NCBI GenBank assembly: GCA_934661735.1
Contig: CAKUJN010000029.1
Coordinates: forward strand, 1 to 23,225
Direction: 5' to 3'
Source of the DNA: an uncultured Oscillospiraceae bacterium
GTDB lineage: Bacteria > Bacillota > Clostridia > Oscillospirales > Oscillospiraceae
DNA: 23,225 nucleotides
Shown here: positions 7,698 through 13,741 of the stretch, one piece after another
Layout of the letters: the number at the start of each line of letters is the position of its first letter
Numbering within the stretch: the first letter of the stretch is position 1
Notes under the pieces: generated by a model
What the model was told of the DNA's origin: nothing
The model's database searches: none
What the model saw: only the letters and a program-made list of their open reading frames with translations
Translations under genes and position numbers: made by a program

Positions 7698-8513
7698 ATG
7701 ATCAGAGAGCTTACCGGCGTGGACCGGCATATGGCGTTTATCCGCCGCCTGTGCGCCCATCCGGATTTCCGCGATCCGATGCTGTGCCGCGAGGCGCAGC
7801 TGCGCCGCAATCTGCTGGACGCGCACCTCGATCCGGCCAACCGGATTCTCGGCGTCTTTGACGGCGAACGCCTGACGGGCCTGTTCGTCTTTCTGGTGCT
7901 GGAGGACGAGCGCTACGCCGAAATGCTGGCGGGCCTGTCCGATTGTCCCGACGCGTATGCGCAGCTGCTGCCGTATCTGCGCGGGCATTACGCCGGATAT
8001 CAGGCCGACTTTGTCTACAATCCGAGAAATAATCTGCTGCACGGCGTATTGGAGCAGGCGGGCGCGGAATTCGAGCCGGAGCAGCAGAAGCTGGTCCTGC
8101 AAAACGACGTGCCCTGCCCGCCAGACAGCCGCGTCGTGCCGTACAGTCCCGTCTGGCGGCCGGCGTATCTGGCGATGCACACCGTCGACCGATACTGGAC
8201 CGGCGAACGTGTCCTTGCCGCGCCGGAGCGGTTCCATGTCCTGCTGGCCATGGAGGACGGCGCGCCTGCGGGCTATCTGGACCTGTCGTATGGACAGCCG
8301 GAGAACGAGCCGTATGACCTGTTCGTGCGGGAGACCAGCCGCCGCAGGGGCCTTGGACGGGCGCTTCTGGCCCGCGCCGTCGCGCTGAACCGTCCGAACG
8401 CGATGTCGCTTCTGGTGGACATCGACAACACCGCGGCCATCGCCCTGTATGAATCGCTGGGCTTCGTCAAGGCAGATGATGAGAATAATATCACCGCGTC
8501 GCTGCTTCTTTGA
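7698..8513 (+). CDS. GNAT-family N-acetyltransferase
   Basis: This 271-aa protein has a C-terminal acetyl-CoA-binding GNAT domain. Motif A is visible as ETSRRRGLGRALLARAV (about residues 215-231), followed by SLLVDIDNTAAIALYESLGF, the typical C-terminal GNAT strand-helix. The N-terminal half (RILGVFDGERLTGLFVFLVLED) also looks GNAT-like but lacks a clear acetyl-CoA loop, so it may be a tandem GNAT protein with a degenerate first domain. The acceptor is unknown. The start is ATG 7698; the nearest purine-rich sites are AAAGGA (7677-7682, far) and GGGAAG (7688-7693), so initiation may be weak. Repeat copy A begins about 18 bp after its stop and supplies its likely terminator. Confidence 0.82.
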   Translation: MIRELTGVDRHMAFIRRLCAHPDFRDPMLCREAQLRRNLLDAHLDPANRILGVFDGERLTGLFVFLVLEDERYAEMLAGLSDCPDAYAQLLPYLRGHYAGYQADFVYNPRNNLLHGVLEQAGAEFEPEQQKLVLQNDVPCPPDSRVVPYSPVWRPAYLAMHTVDRYWTGERVLAAPERFHVLLAMEDGAPAGYLDLSYGQPENEPYDLFVRETSRRRGLGRALLARAVALNRPNAMSLLVDIDNTAAIALYESLGFVKADDENNITASLLL

Positions 8514-8652
8514 TGCCTGCCCGTTGCCCTTTTGTCCGGTTTCACCGGACTACCTCTTTTGCAGAAACGCCGCAACTGTCGCTCCGCGGGCCTACTTTTT
8601 CTGTCTTGCCAGAAAAAGTAGGCAAAAAGAGGCGCAGGAGACGCGTTATATT

Positions 8653-8676
8653 GCGCGCTGACGCGCGCGATTTTTT
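8653..8676 (+). terminator. Terminator inside repeat copy A
   Basis: GCGCGC (8653-8658) pairs with GCGCGC (8663-8668), followed by GA and T6 (8671-8676). It has good intrinsic-terminator form on the plus strand and is the only such structure downstream of the GNAT gene. The same structure is present at 17846-17869 in copy B. Confidence 0.6.
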
Positions 8677-8761
8677 GGCCGCTCCGCGGCCTGAACGCCC
8701 TATTCGGGCGCAAAACTATAACTTTTCCGATAGCTTATTGTTCCGATATTGCTTACAGGTC

Positions 8762-8869
8762 TGTAGGGGCCGATGCCCACATCGGCCCGTTGGAAACCGA
8801 CGAATTCGCCACAGATTTCTGTGAAACCGGCGTGCACCGTGCGGGCCGATGTGGGCATCGGCCCCTACA
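8762..8869. repeat. REP-like GTAGGGGC palindrome doublet
   Basis: Two 28-bp arms (8762-8789 and 8842-8869) are perfect reverse complements. Each arm is itself a palindrome around GGGCCGATG/CATCGGCCC. They enclose about 52 nt. Copy B has one arm only, at 18034-18065, so the doublet and singlet are related by loss or gain between inverted arms. The layout resembles the BIME/REP organisation known from other bacteria. Confidence 0.75.
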
Positions 8870-9253
8870 AATATGTACAATAGAACGCAAATATTGAGGC
8901 ACCATCGGCGCATACGTAGATGGCCTGCCATTTCCACGGCAACGTGTTTTGCCATCTCCTTACGTGGCAACTGCTATCGATGGGAGTGTTGTCTCCACGC
9001 AGGCGGCGCTGTAGTCCAGATTTGCAAACAGTTTATCGTGTGCTGGCCGCAATGTTCTTCTACGGGGCTCTTCTGTGGCTTGCGGTACAATCCGATTCGT
9101 TTCCGGCGCTTCTTTTTGCCTACTTTTTCTGGCAAGACAGAAAAAGTAGGTCTGCGAAGCAACAGTTGCGGTGTCGCCGCATGCAACGGTAGTCCGGTGA
9201 AACCGGACAAACAGGCCGACAGCGTCGTCCGCCCCTGGATTTTTCTGTACACA

Positions 9254-9916
9254 TTATTCATTCTGATACAGCGTAAACTCCGCACGCTCTGTGCGCAGCA
9301 GCCCCTCGCGCTGCATTTTTTGCAGTTCGACGGTCATGGCGCTGCGGTTGACGGACAGAAAGTCCGCCAGCTGCTGGCGGTCGAACGGAATGCGGAAGCT
9401 GGCGCTTCCGGCACGGCGCGCCTGTGCGGAGAGGTAGCACAGCAGCTTTTCTCTTGTCGTGCGCTGCGACAGATACCACGTTTTTTCGTTCAGCAGCAGG
9501 TTTTTCTGCGCCAGAACATGAATCAGATTCTGCATCAGCCGCATGTGCTGCGCGCAGACCTGCTCGCAGGGCGAAAAAACAGCGGCAATATCCAGATACA
9601 GCACCTCGCCGCCGGTCCGGCAGAGCGCGCTGACGGGCGCGGGCACGCCCGCGCAGGCAAACACCTCGCCGAACAGCTCGCCCGCGGCGACCGCGGCCAG
9701 CAGATTGCGGTTTCCCCAGAAATCCTCCTGCAAAAGCTCGACCTCGCCGGAGAGCACGATGCCGGAGGTAAGCGATGCGTCGCCCGCGCGCAGCAGAAAC
9801 TGTCCCTTGCGAAACGCTGCGCGCCGCGCGGACAGACACGGCAGAATTTCTGCGATTTCCTGTCCGGAGAGTCCGTCAAACAGCGCGCATTCGCTCAAAA
9901 TTTCTAAATTTTCCAT
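9254..9916 (-). CDS. Crp/Fnr-family transcriptional regulator
   Basis: This 220-aa regulator has an N-terminal cyclic-nucleotide-binding-like beta barrel (about residues 10-115, with FRKGQFLLRAGD and VLSGEVELL), a dimerisation helix (about 118-150) and a C-terminal winged helix (about 155-220, recognition region DRQQLADFLSVNRSAMTVEL). It lacks the N-terminal cysteine cluster of true Fnr, so it would not sense oxygen in that way. Its position next to a ferredoxin gene resembles HcpR-type regulators of nitrosative-stress genes in anaerobes, but hcp itself is not in the window. AAAGGAG (9926-9932) precedes the ATG at 9916. A palindrome at 9932-9947 lies in its own leader, suggesting autoregulation. 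Its stop codon is 18 bp from repeat copy A. Confidence 0.88.
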   Translation of the reverse strand: MENLEILSECALFDGLSGQEIAEILPCLSARRAAFRKGQFLLRAGDASLTSGIVLSGEVELLQEDFWGNRNLLAAVAAGELFGEVFACAGVPAPVSALCRTGGEVLYLDIAAVFSPCEQVCAQHMRLMQNLIHVLAQKNLLLNEKTWYLSQRTTREKLLCYLSAQARRAGSASFRIPFDRQQLADFLSVNRSAMTVELQKMQREGLLRTERAEFTLYQNE

Positions 9917-9931
9917 ATTCTTTTGCTCCTT

Positions 9932-9947
9932 TGTTGGAAAAACAACA
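9932..9947. promoter_or_regulatory. Operator-like palindrome for the Crp/Fnr regulator
   Basis: TGTTG, six bases, CAACA forms a perfect 5-6-5 palindrome, the same geometry as Crp/Fnr-family sites (TGTGA-N6-TCACA in the classical case). Its centre (9939.5) is 41.5 bp upstream of the start predicted for the zinc-ribbon/ferredoxin promoter, the classical activating position. It also lies about 15 bp downstream of the predicted start of the regulator gene, where binding should block transcription. Confidence 0.55.
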
Positions 9948-9975
9948 TACTTATCATGCCCAGTATCCTATACTG
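9946..9975 (+). promoter_or_regulatory. Activator-type promoter of the zinc-ribbon/ferredoxin operon
   Basis: TATACT (9969-9974) is a good -10 box, but the matching -35 position (9946-9951, CATACT) is poor, which is typical of a promoter needing an activator. A second perfect palindrome, CAGTAT-CCT-ATACTG (9961-9975), covers the -10 box and may be a second binding site. Confidence 0.5.
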
Positions 9976-9990
9976 TGGCCAGAAAGTCAA
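9962..9990 (-). promoter_or_regulatory. Promoter of the Crp/Fnr gene
   Basis: On the minus strand, TTGACT (9985-9990) and GATACT (9962-9967) are spaced by 17 bp. The predicted start is near 9955. It overlaps the opposite-strand promoter almost completely, so the two should compete for polymerase. Confidence 0.6.
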
Positions 9991-10005
9991 GAGGAGGCGA
10001 CGCAA

Positions 10006-10311
10006 ATGATTATGGACGGCTGTCAGGGAAAGCCGCGCACGCCGACAATTGAGGAGCGGACCTGCCCGAACTGCGGCAATACCGTCGAGCTGTTTTCCAC
10101 CGACACGGAAATGGCCTGCGACCGCTGCGGCTTTGTGATCTACAATGACAAGCTCAGCTGTGTGCAGTGGTGCAAATACGCAAAGCAGTGTGTCGGAGAG
10201 GAGACGTACAACAGCCTGATGGAGATTGCGCGGCGCAATCAGGCGAAAATCGACGCCGAGCGAAAGGCAAAGCGCGAGGCAAAGCTCCGCGAACAGGGGG
10301 AAGCGACATGA
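10006..10311 (+). CDS. Small zinc-ribbon protein with C-terminal charged helix
   Basis: This 101-aa protein has a zinc-ribbon pattern, C20-x2-C23 and C38-x2-C41, followed by three more cysteines (C52, C56, C62 in SCVQWCKYAKQC). A highly charged segment rich in K, R and E (about residues 74-99) should form a helix. The function is not known; a metal-binding or adaptor role beside the ferredoxin-like protein is inference. GAGGAGGCG (9991-9999) sets the ATG at 10006. Its stop overlaps the next start as ATGA, so the two are translationally coupled. It is divergent from the Crp/Fnr gene and probably under its control. Confidence 0.8.
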   Translation: MIMDGCQGKPRTPTIEERTCPNCGNTVELFSTDTEMACDRCGFVIYNDKLSCVQWCKYAKQCVGEETYNSLMEIARRNQAKIDAERKAKREAKLREQGEAT

Positions 10312-11057
10312 AACGAACGATCATTGAAATTGACGAAGCCGCCTGCACCGGCTGCGGCCTGTGCGCGGAGGCGTGCCATGAGGGCGCGATTGCAATCGTG
10401 GACGGCAAGGCGAAGCTGCTGCGCGACGATTACTGCGACGGGCTTGGAAACTGTCTGCCGGTCTGTCCGGCTGACGCGATTCACTTTGTCGAGCGCGAGG
10501 CCGCGGCCTATGACGAGGCGGCGGTAAAGCGGGCAAAGCTGGAGCGGCTGACGGCAGAAGCCGTGGAAGGCGTCCGGCAGACGAAGAGTCCGGACGCGCC
10601 CGCGCCGCAAAGGACGGCATGCGGCTGTCCTGGCTCGGCCGTCAGGACGCTTGCACATGCGCGCGGAGAGAATCTGCCGGATATCGCCGGACAGCTGCAA
10701 AACTGGCCGGTGCAGCTGAAGCTGGTTCCGGTGGAGGCGCCGTATTTTAACGGCTGCGACCTGCTGATTGCCGCCGACTGTACGGCCTATGCCTATGGCG
10801 GCTTCCACCGTGATTTCATCCGCGGACGCGTGACGCTGATCGGTTGTCCGAAGCTTGACCATGCGGAATACGCGGAAAAGCTTGCGGATATTCTGACGTA
10901 TAACGACGTGAAAAGCGTCACGCTCACGCGCATGGAGGTCCCGTGCTGCGGCGGTCTGGAATTTGCCGCGCGGCAGGCGCTGGAGGCGAGCGGAAAGCAG
11001 CTCCCATTCCGTGTCGTGACCATTTCCGCCGACGGCAGAATCCTGAAAACGGAATAA
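10308..11057 (+). CDS. 4Fe-4S ferredoxin-domain redox protein
   Basis: This 249-aa protein starts with a ferredoxin-like domain. The first cluster motif is complete, C13-x2-C16-x2-C19-x3-C23. The second is the variant C43-x5-C49-x3-C53 (YCDGLGNCLPVCP), a form seen in related anaerobe ferredoxins that lacks one cysteine of the usual spacing. A further cysteine pair, CGCPG at about residue 105, and later GCDLLIAADC and PCCGG motifs in the C-terminal domain suggest additional metal or thiol chemistry. Proteins of this type are commonly found beside Crp/Fnr or hcp genes in anaerobes; their reaction is not established. The ATG is coupled to the upstream stop, with a GGGGG-rich site at 10296-10300. 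Confidence 0.88.
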   Translation: MKRTIIEIDEAACTGCGLCAEACHEGAIAIVDGKAKLLRDDYCDGLGNCLPVCPADAIHFVEREAAAYDEAAVKRAKLERLTAEAVEGVRQTKSPDAPAPQRTACGCPGSAVRTLAHARGENLPDIAGQLQNWPVQLKLVPVEAPYFNGCDLLIAADCTAYAYGGFHRDFIRGRVTLIGCPKLDHAEYAEKLADILTYNDVKSVTLTRMEVPCCGGLEFAARQALEASGKQLPFRVVTISADGRILKTE

Positions 11058-11067
11058 GCGCAAAAAA

Positions 11068-11100
11068 CAGAGGCTCCGGCTTTATCAGCCGGAGCCTCTG
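11068..11100. terminator. Bidirectional terminator between ferredoxin and HdeD-like genes
   Basis: A perfect 14-bp stem (11068-11081 and 11087-11100) with a 5-nt loop lies between two convergent genes. In the minus direction it is followed by T6, which makes it a strong terminator for the ftsH-hdeD unit; in the plus direction the tail is only TAATT. Confidence 0.85.
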
Positions 11101-11114
11101 TAATTCATAATGCG

Positions 11115-11657
11115 TTACTGCCGCGAGCCGATGCTGCTGACGGCCAGAATCACGCAGTCCACACCCAGCAGAATCAGATAGAAGCTGATGATATACTGGA
11201 TGGAGAGCAGCGAAAGCCACGGCCGGACCAGCATCATCATGCCGAGAATCAGACCCAGCACATTCATGACCAGCGTGAAGTAATAGGTGAACCGGCCCGA
11301 AAGGAACCGGATCATATTCAGACTGGCAAGGCGCGAGATGCAGTGCGCAAGGAACCAGAGCGGGAAAAGCAGGCTCATGATCCACTTGCCGGCGTTGGGA
11401 TAGACCAGCAGCATCAGGCCGGTCATGACGCTCAGCATGCCGGAGATCAGCGCAAGCACCGGTCCGAAGCCGGTATAGCGCTCGGCGCGGATGTAGAGCA
11501 GGATATCTGCAACGCCCATGATCACGGCGAATGCGCCGTAAATCATGATCAGCGCCGTCAGCGCGTGATTCGGCCGCAGAAGCGTGTATCCGCCCAGCAG
11601 AATCAGCAGAACGCCCTCGATAAATTCCAGCCAGCCAAATCCGGAACGCTTTTTCAT
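11115..11657 (-). CDS. HdeD/DUF308-family membrane protein
   Basis: This 180-aa integral membrane protein has about six hydrophobic segments arranged as three similar two-helix units, the usual DUF308/HdeD pattern (FIEGVLLILLGGYTLLRP, then LALISGMLSVMTGLMLLVYP, then MNVLGLILGMMMLVRP). HdeD is associated with acid resistance in Escherichia coli; the role here is unknown. The ATG overlaps the ftsH stop as ATGA, with GGGAGG upstream inside ftsH, so translation is coupled to that of the protease. The stop lies 14 nt from a strong terminator. Confidence 0.85.
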   Translation of the reverse strand: MKKRSGFGWLEFIEGVLLILLGGYTLLRPNHALTALIMIYGAFAVIMGVADILLYIRAERYTGFGPVLALISGMLSVMTGLMLLVYPNAGKWIMSLLFPLWFLAHCISRLASLNMIRFLSGRFTYYFTLVMNVLGLILGMMMLVRPWLSLLSIQYIISFYLILLGVDCVILAVSSIGSRQ

Positions 11658-13486
11658 TGTACGCCGCCTCCCTGTTTCAGAATCGTCATGAATTCGTTGC
11701 CGGTGATGGTTTCCTTTTCGTAGAGATAGCTCGCCAGCGCGTCCAGCCGCTCGCGGTTCGCAAGCAGAAGCTGCTTCGCCTTTTCATGCTGTGTCTTGAC
11801 AAGCTCCACGACCTTTTCGTCGATGCGCTTCTGTGTGTCAGCAGAACAGGCAAGGGAGGTATCGCCGCCGAGATACTGGTTCGTGACCGTCTCCATGGCG
11901 ACCATATCAAATTCCTCGCTCATGCCGTAGCGGGTGATCATCGCTCTCGCCAGCTTGGTGGCCTGCTCAATGTCGTTGGATGCGCCGGTGGTGATCTCGC
12001 CGAATACGACCTCCTCAGCGGCACGTCCGCCGGTAAAGGTAGCGATTTTGTTTTCGATCTCCTGTCTGGTCATAAGATATTTGTCGCCAGTGTCCACCTG
12101 CATGGTGTAGCCCAGCGCGCCGGAGGTGCGGGGAATGATGGTGATCTTCTGCACCGGCGCAGAGTGCGTTTGCAGCGCGGCAACCAGCGCGTGGCCGATT
12201 TCATGATACGCGACGACACGCTTTTCCTGATCGGACAGCACGGCGCTCTTTTTCTGATAGCCCGCGATGACCACCTCGATGCTTTCTTCAAGATCGGCTT
12301 CGGTGACAATCACGCGGCCGTTGCGCACGGCGCGCAGCGCCGCCTCGTTGATAATATTGGCAAGCTCCGCGCCGGACGCGCCGGAGGCCATGCGCGCAAT
12401 GGTGTGGAAGTCTACATCCTCGGCGGTTTTGATCTTCTTCGCGTGAACCTTCAGAATCGCTTCGCGGCCCGCAAGGTCGGGCAGCTCCACGGGCACGCGG
12501 CGGTCAAAGCGTCCGGGGCGCGTCAGCGCGGGGTCAAGCGACTCGGGGCGGTTCGTCGCAGCAAGGATAATGACGCCGTTGTTGCCGTCAAAGCCGTCCA
12601 TCTCGGTCAGCAGCTGATTGAGCGTCTGCTCGCGCTCGTCATTGCCGCCCATGTTGCCGCCGCTGCGCTTCTGGCCGATGGCGTCGATCTCGTCGATGAA
12701 CACGATGCAGGGGGCCTTTTCCTTTGCCTGACTGAACAGGTCGCGCACCTTGCTTGCGCCCATGCCGACGAACATCTCCACGAACTCCGAGCCGGAGATG
12801 GAGAAAAACGGCACGTTGGCTTCACCGGCCACGGCTTTGGCCAGCATCGTTTTACCGGTGCCCGGAGGGCCGACCAGCAGCAGGCCCTTCGGCATGGAGG
12901 CGCCCGCCTCCGTATATTTCTGGGGGTTGTGCAGGTAGTCGACGATCTCCTGCAAATTTTCCTTGGCCTCATCTTCGCCGGCCACGTCGGAGAAATGAAT
13001 GCCCTGCGTGGACTGGACATAGACTCTGGCGCTGGACTTGCCCGCGCCGCCAAACATCATGGAGTTCTTGCCGCCGACGCTTTCCATCAGCTTCCGGCTC
13101 AGATACTGGCCGATACCGATGAAGATGAGCATCGGCAGAATTGTCGTCAGCAGCAGACTCAGCAGGGGAGAGGTCTGCTCCTGCACCTGACGGGTAAACT
13201 CCGCGCCCGCGTCATAAAGGCGCTGGGTCAGCGTGGGGTCGTCCATCGCGCCGGTGGAATAGACGGTGGTTTCGTCCTTATCGGTGAAAATGATTTCATC
13301 CGTGTCCACCTGCACCTTGCCAATGTTTTTCTCCTCGATCATGCGCATAAAGGTGCCGTAATCCACCTCTTCCACCTGATGCTGCATCAGCAGCGGCGAG
13401 ACGATCAGGTTGAACAGCAGGATCACCAGCAGGGTGATGCCGTAGTAGAAATACAGCGGCTTTTTCGGGGATTTCACTTCTTTCAT
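11654..13486 (-). CDS. ftsH: ATP-dependent zinc metalloprotease FtsH
   Basis: This 610-aa membrane-anchored protease degrades misfolded and regulatory proteins. It has an N-terminal membrane segment (about residues 12-35), an extracellular region, a second membrane segment (about 107-128), the AAA domain with Walker A GPPGTGKT (206-213), Walker B IVFIDE (261-266) and the second region of homology [19 protein letters not shown] (311-329), then the zinc site HEIGH (428-432). All active residues are present. Two ATGs are close together; the inner one at 13486 is preferred because AGGAG (13494-13498) is 7 nt away, whereas it is only 1 nt from the outer ATG at 13492. The only promoter element I see is TATGAT at 13554-13559. 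Confidence 0.97.
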   Translation of the reverse strand: MKEVKSPKKPLYFYYGITLLVILLFNLIVSPLLMQHQVEEVDYGTFMRMIEEKNIGKVQVDTDEIIFTDKDETTVYSTGAMDDPTLTQRLYDAGAEFTRQVQEQTSPLLSLLLTTILPMLIFIGIGQYLSRKLMESVGGKNSMMFGGAGKSSARVYVQSTQGIHFSDVAGEDEAKENLQEIVDYLHNPQKYTEAGASMPKGLLLVGPPGTGKTMLAKAVAGEANVPFFSISGSEFVEMFVGMGASKVRDLFSQAKEKAPCIVFIDEIDAIGQKRSGGNMGGNDEREQTLNQLLTEMDGFDGNNGVIILAATNRPESLDPALTRPGRFDRRVPVELPDLAGREAILKVHAKKIKTAEDVDFHTIARMASGASGAELANIINEAALRAVRNGRVIVTEADLEESIEVVIAGYQKKSAVLSDQEKRVVAYHEIGHALVAALQTHSAPVQKITIIPRTSGALGYTMQVDTGDKYLMTRQEIENKIATFTGGRAAEEVVFGEITTGASNDIEQATKLARAMITRYGMSEEFDMVAMETVTNQYLGGDTSLACSADTQKRIDEKVVELVKTQHEKAKQLLLANRERLDALASYLYEKETITGNEFMTILKQGGGVQ

Positions 13487-13553
13487 GTTCATGCTCCTGT
13501 CCGGATGTGTTTTCGGCCTCCGCGTCCGTGCGGAGCGCCGTCTGTTACCAGAT

Positions 13554-13559
13554 ATCATA
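13554..13559 (-). promoter_or_regulatory. Probable -10 box of ftsH
   Basis: TATGAT on the minus strand lies about 65 nt upstream of the start codon. No good -35 box is visible at 16-18 bp, so the assignment is weak. A CTCCGC/GCGGAG hairpin (about 13518-13535) falls in the resulting leader. Confidence 0.35.
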
Positions 13560-13631
13560 GCACGCGCCCGCGGCAGTTTTGTGAATTAGAGATGAAATTT
13601 TTACCGGAATTCGCGGATATTTCCTCTCAAT

Positions 13632-13672
13632 CCGCCGCGTGGATTCCCGATCTGCGCGGCGGCGCGCTTTTT
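13632..13672 (+). terminator. Terminator-like hairpin upstream of the BMP-operon promoter
   Basis: CCGCCGCG (13632-13639) pairs perfectly with CGCGGCGG (13655-13662); a T5 run (13668-13672) follows after CGCGC. No plus-strand gene ends here. It sits immediately before the -35 box, like the hairpin at 991-1043 before the DUF2284 promoter. Confidence 0.35.
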
Positions 13673-13674
13673 GC

Positions 13675-13703
13675 TTGACGGGGGAGGGGAAACGTACTAT
13701 ATT
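13675..13703 (+). promoter_or_regulatory. Promoter of the BMP-phosphoesterase-araM operon
   Basis: TTGACG (13675-13680) and TATATT (13698-13703) are spaced by 17 bp. The predicted start near 13710 gives a leader of about 30 nt with AAGGAG at 13729-13734. Confidence 0.7.
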
Positions 13704-13741
13704 TTACTCAGATTCCGCACGAAAATGGAAGGAGTGACAGT

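Larger units (their letters stand above)
8531..9236. repeat. Dispersed composite inverted-repeat element, copy A
   Basis: The 740-nt gap between two convergent genes is almost entirely this element. The outermost perfect inverted repeat is 24 bp (8531-8554 against 9188-9211). A second perfect inverted pair of 40 bp lies inside (8591-8630 against 9111-9150), and each 40-bp arm contains its own 13-bp palindrome (8591-8603 with 8610-8622). Between them lie a terminator-like hairpin, two further GC hairpins (8677-8691 and about 8696-8710), a REP-like doublet (8762-8869) and a 156-bp core (8900-9055). There is no transposase gene. Homology with the window-start copy continues to 9236. I saw no target-site duplication. 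It resembles a non-autonomous mobile element, but the class is unknown. Confidence 0.85.

Noticed and set aside
8591..8630. CRISPR array
   Set aside because: The repeats are inverted and few, with no regular direct repeats or spacers, and no cas genes lie in the window.
8716..8970. Minus-strand open frame across the repeat core and REP doublet of copy A
   Set aside because: It is not preserved in copy B, where the doublet is a singlet, and it crosses palindromic repeats.
8920..9192. 90-codon open frame in the repeat core (also at 18115 in copy B)
   Set aside because: The two base differences inside the conserved core both change amino acids, an indel near 9066 shifts the frame between copies, and the frame runs into the inverted repeat. 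There is no clear ribosome-binding site.
8531..9211. Repeat copy A as an insertion sequence
   Set aside because: It has terminal inverted repeats but no transposase frame and no visible target-site duplication; copy B also lacks one.
11657..13678. Long plus-strand open frame opposite ftsH
   Set aside because: It is a shadow of ftsH, whose AAA and HEIGH motifs are complete.
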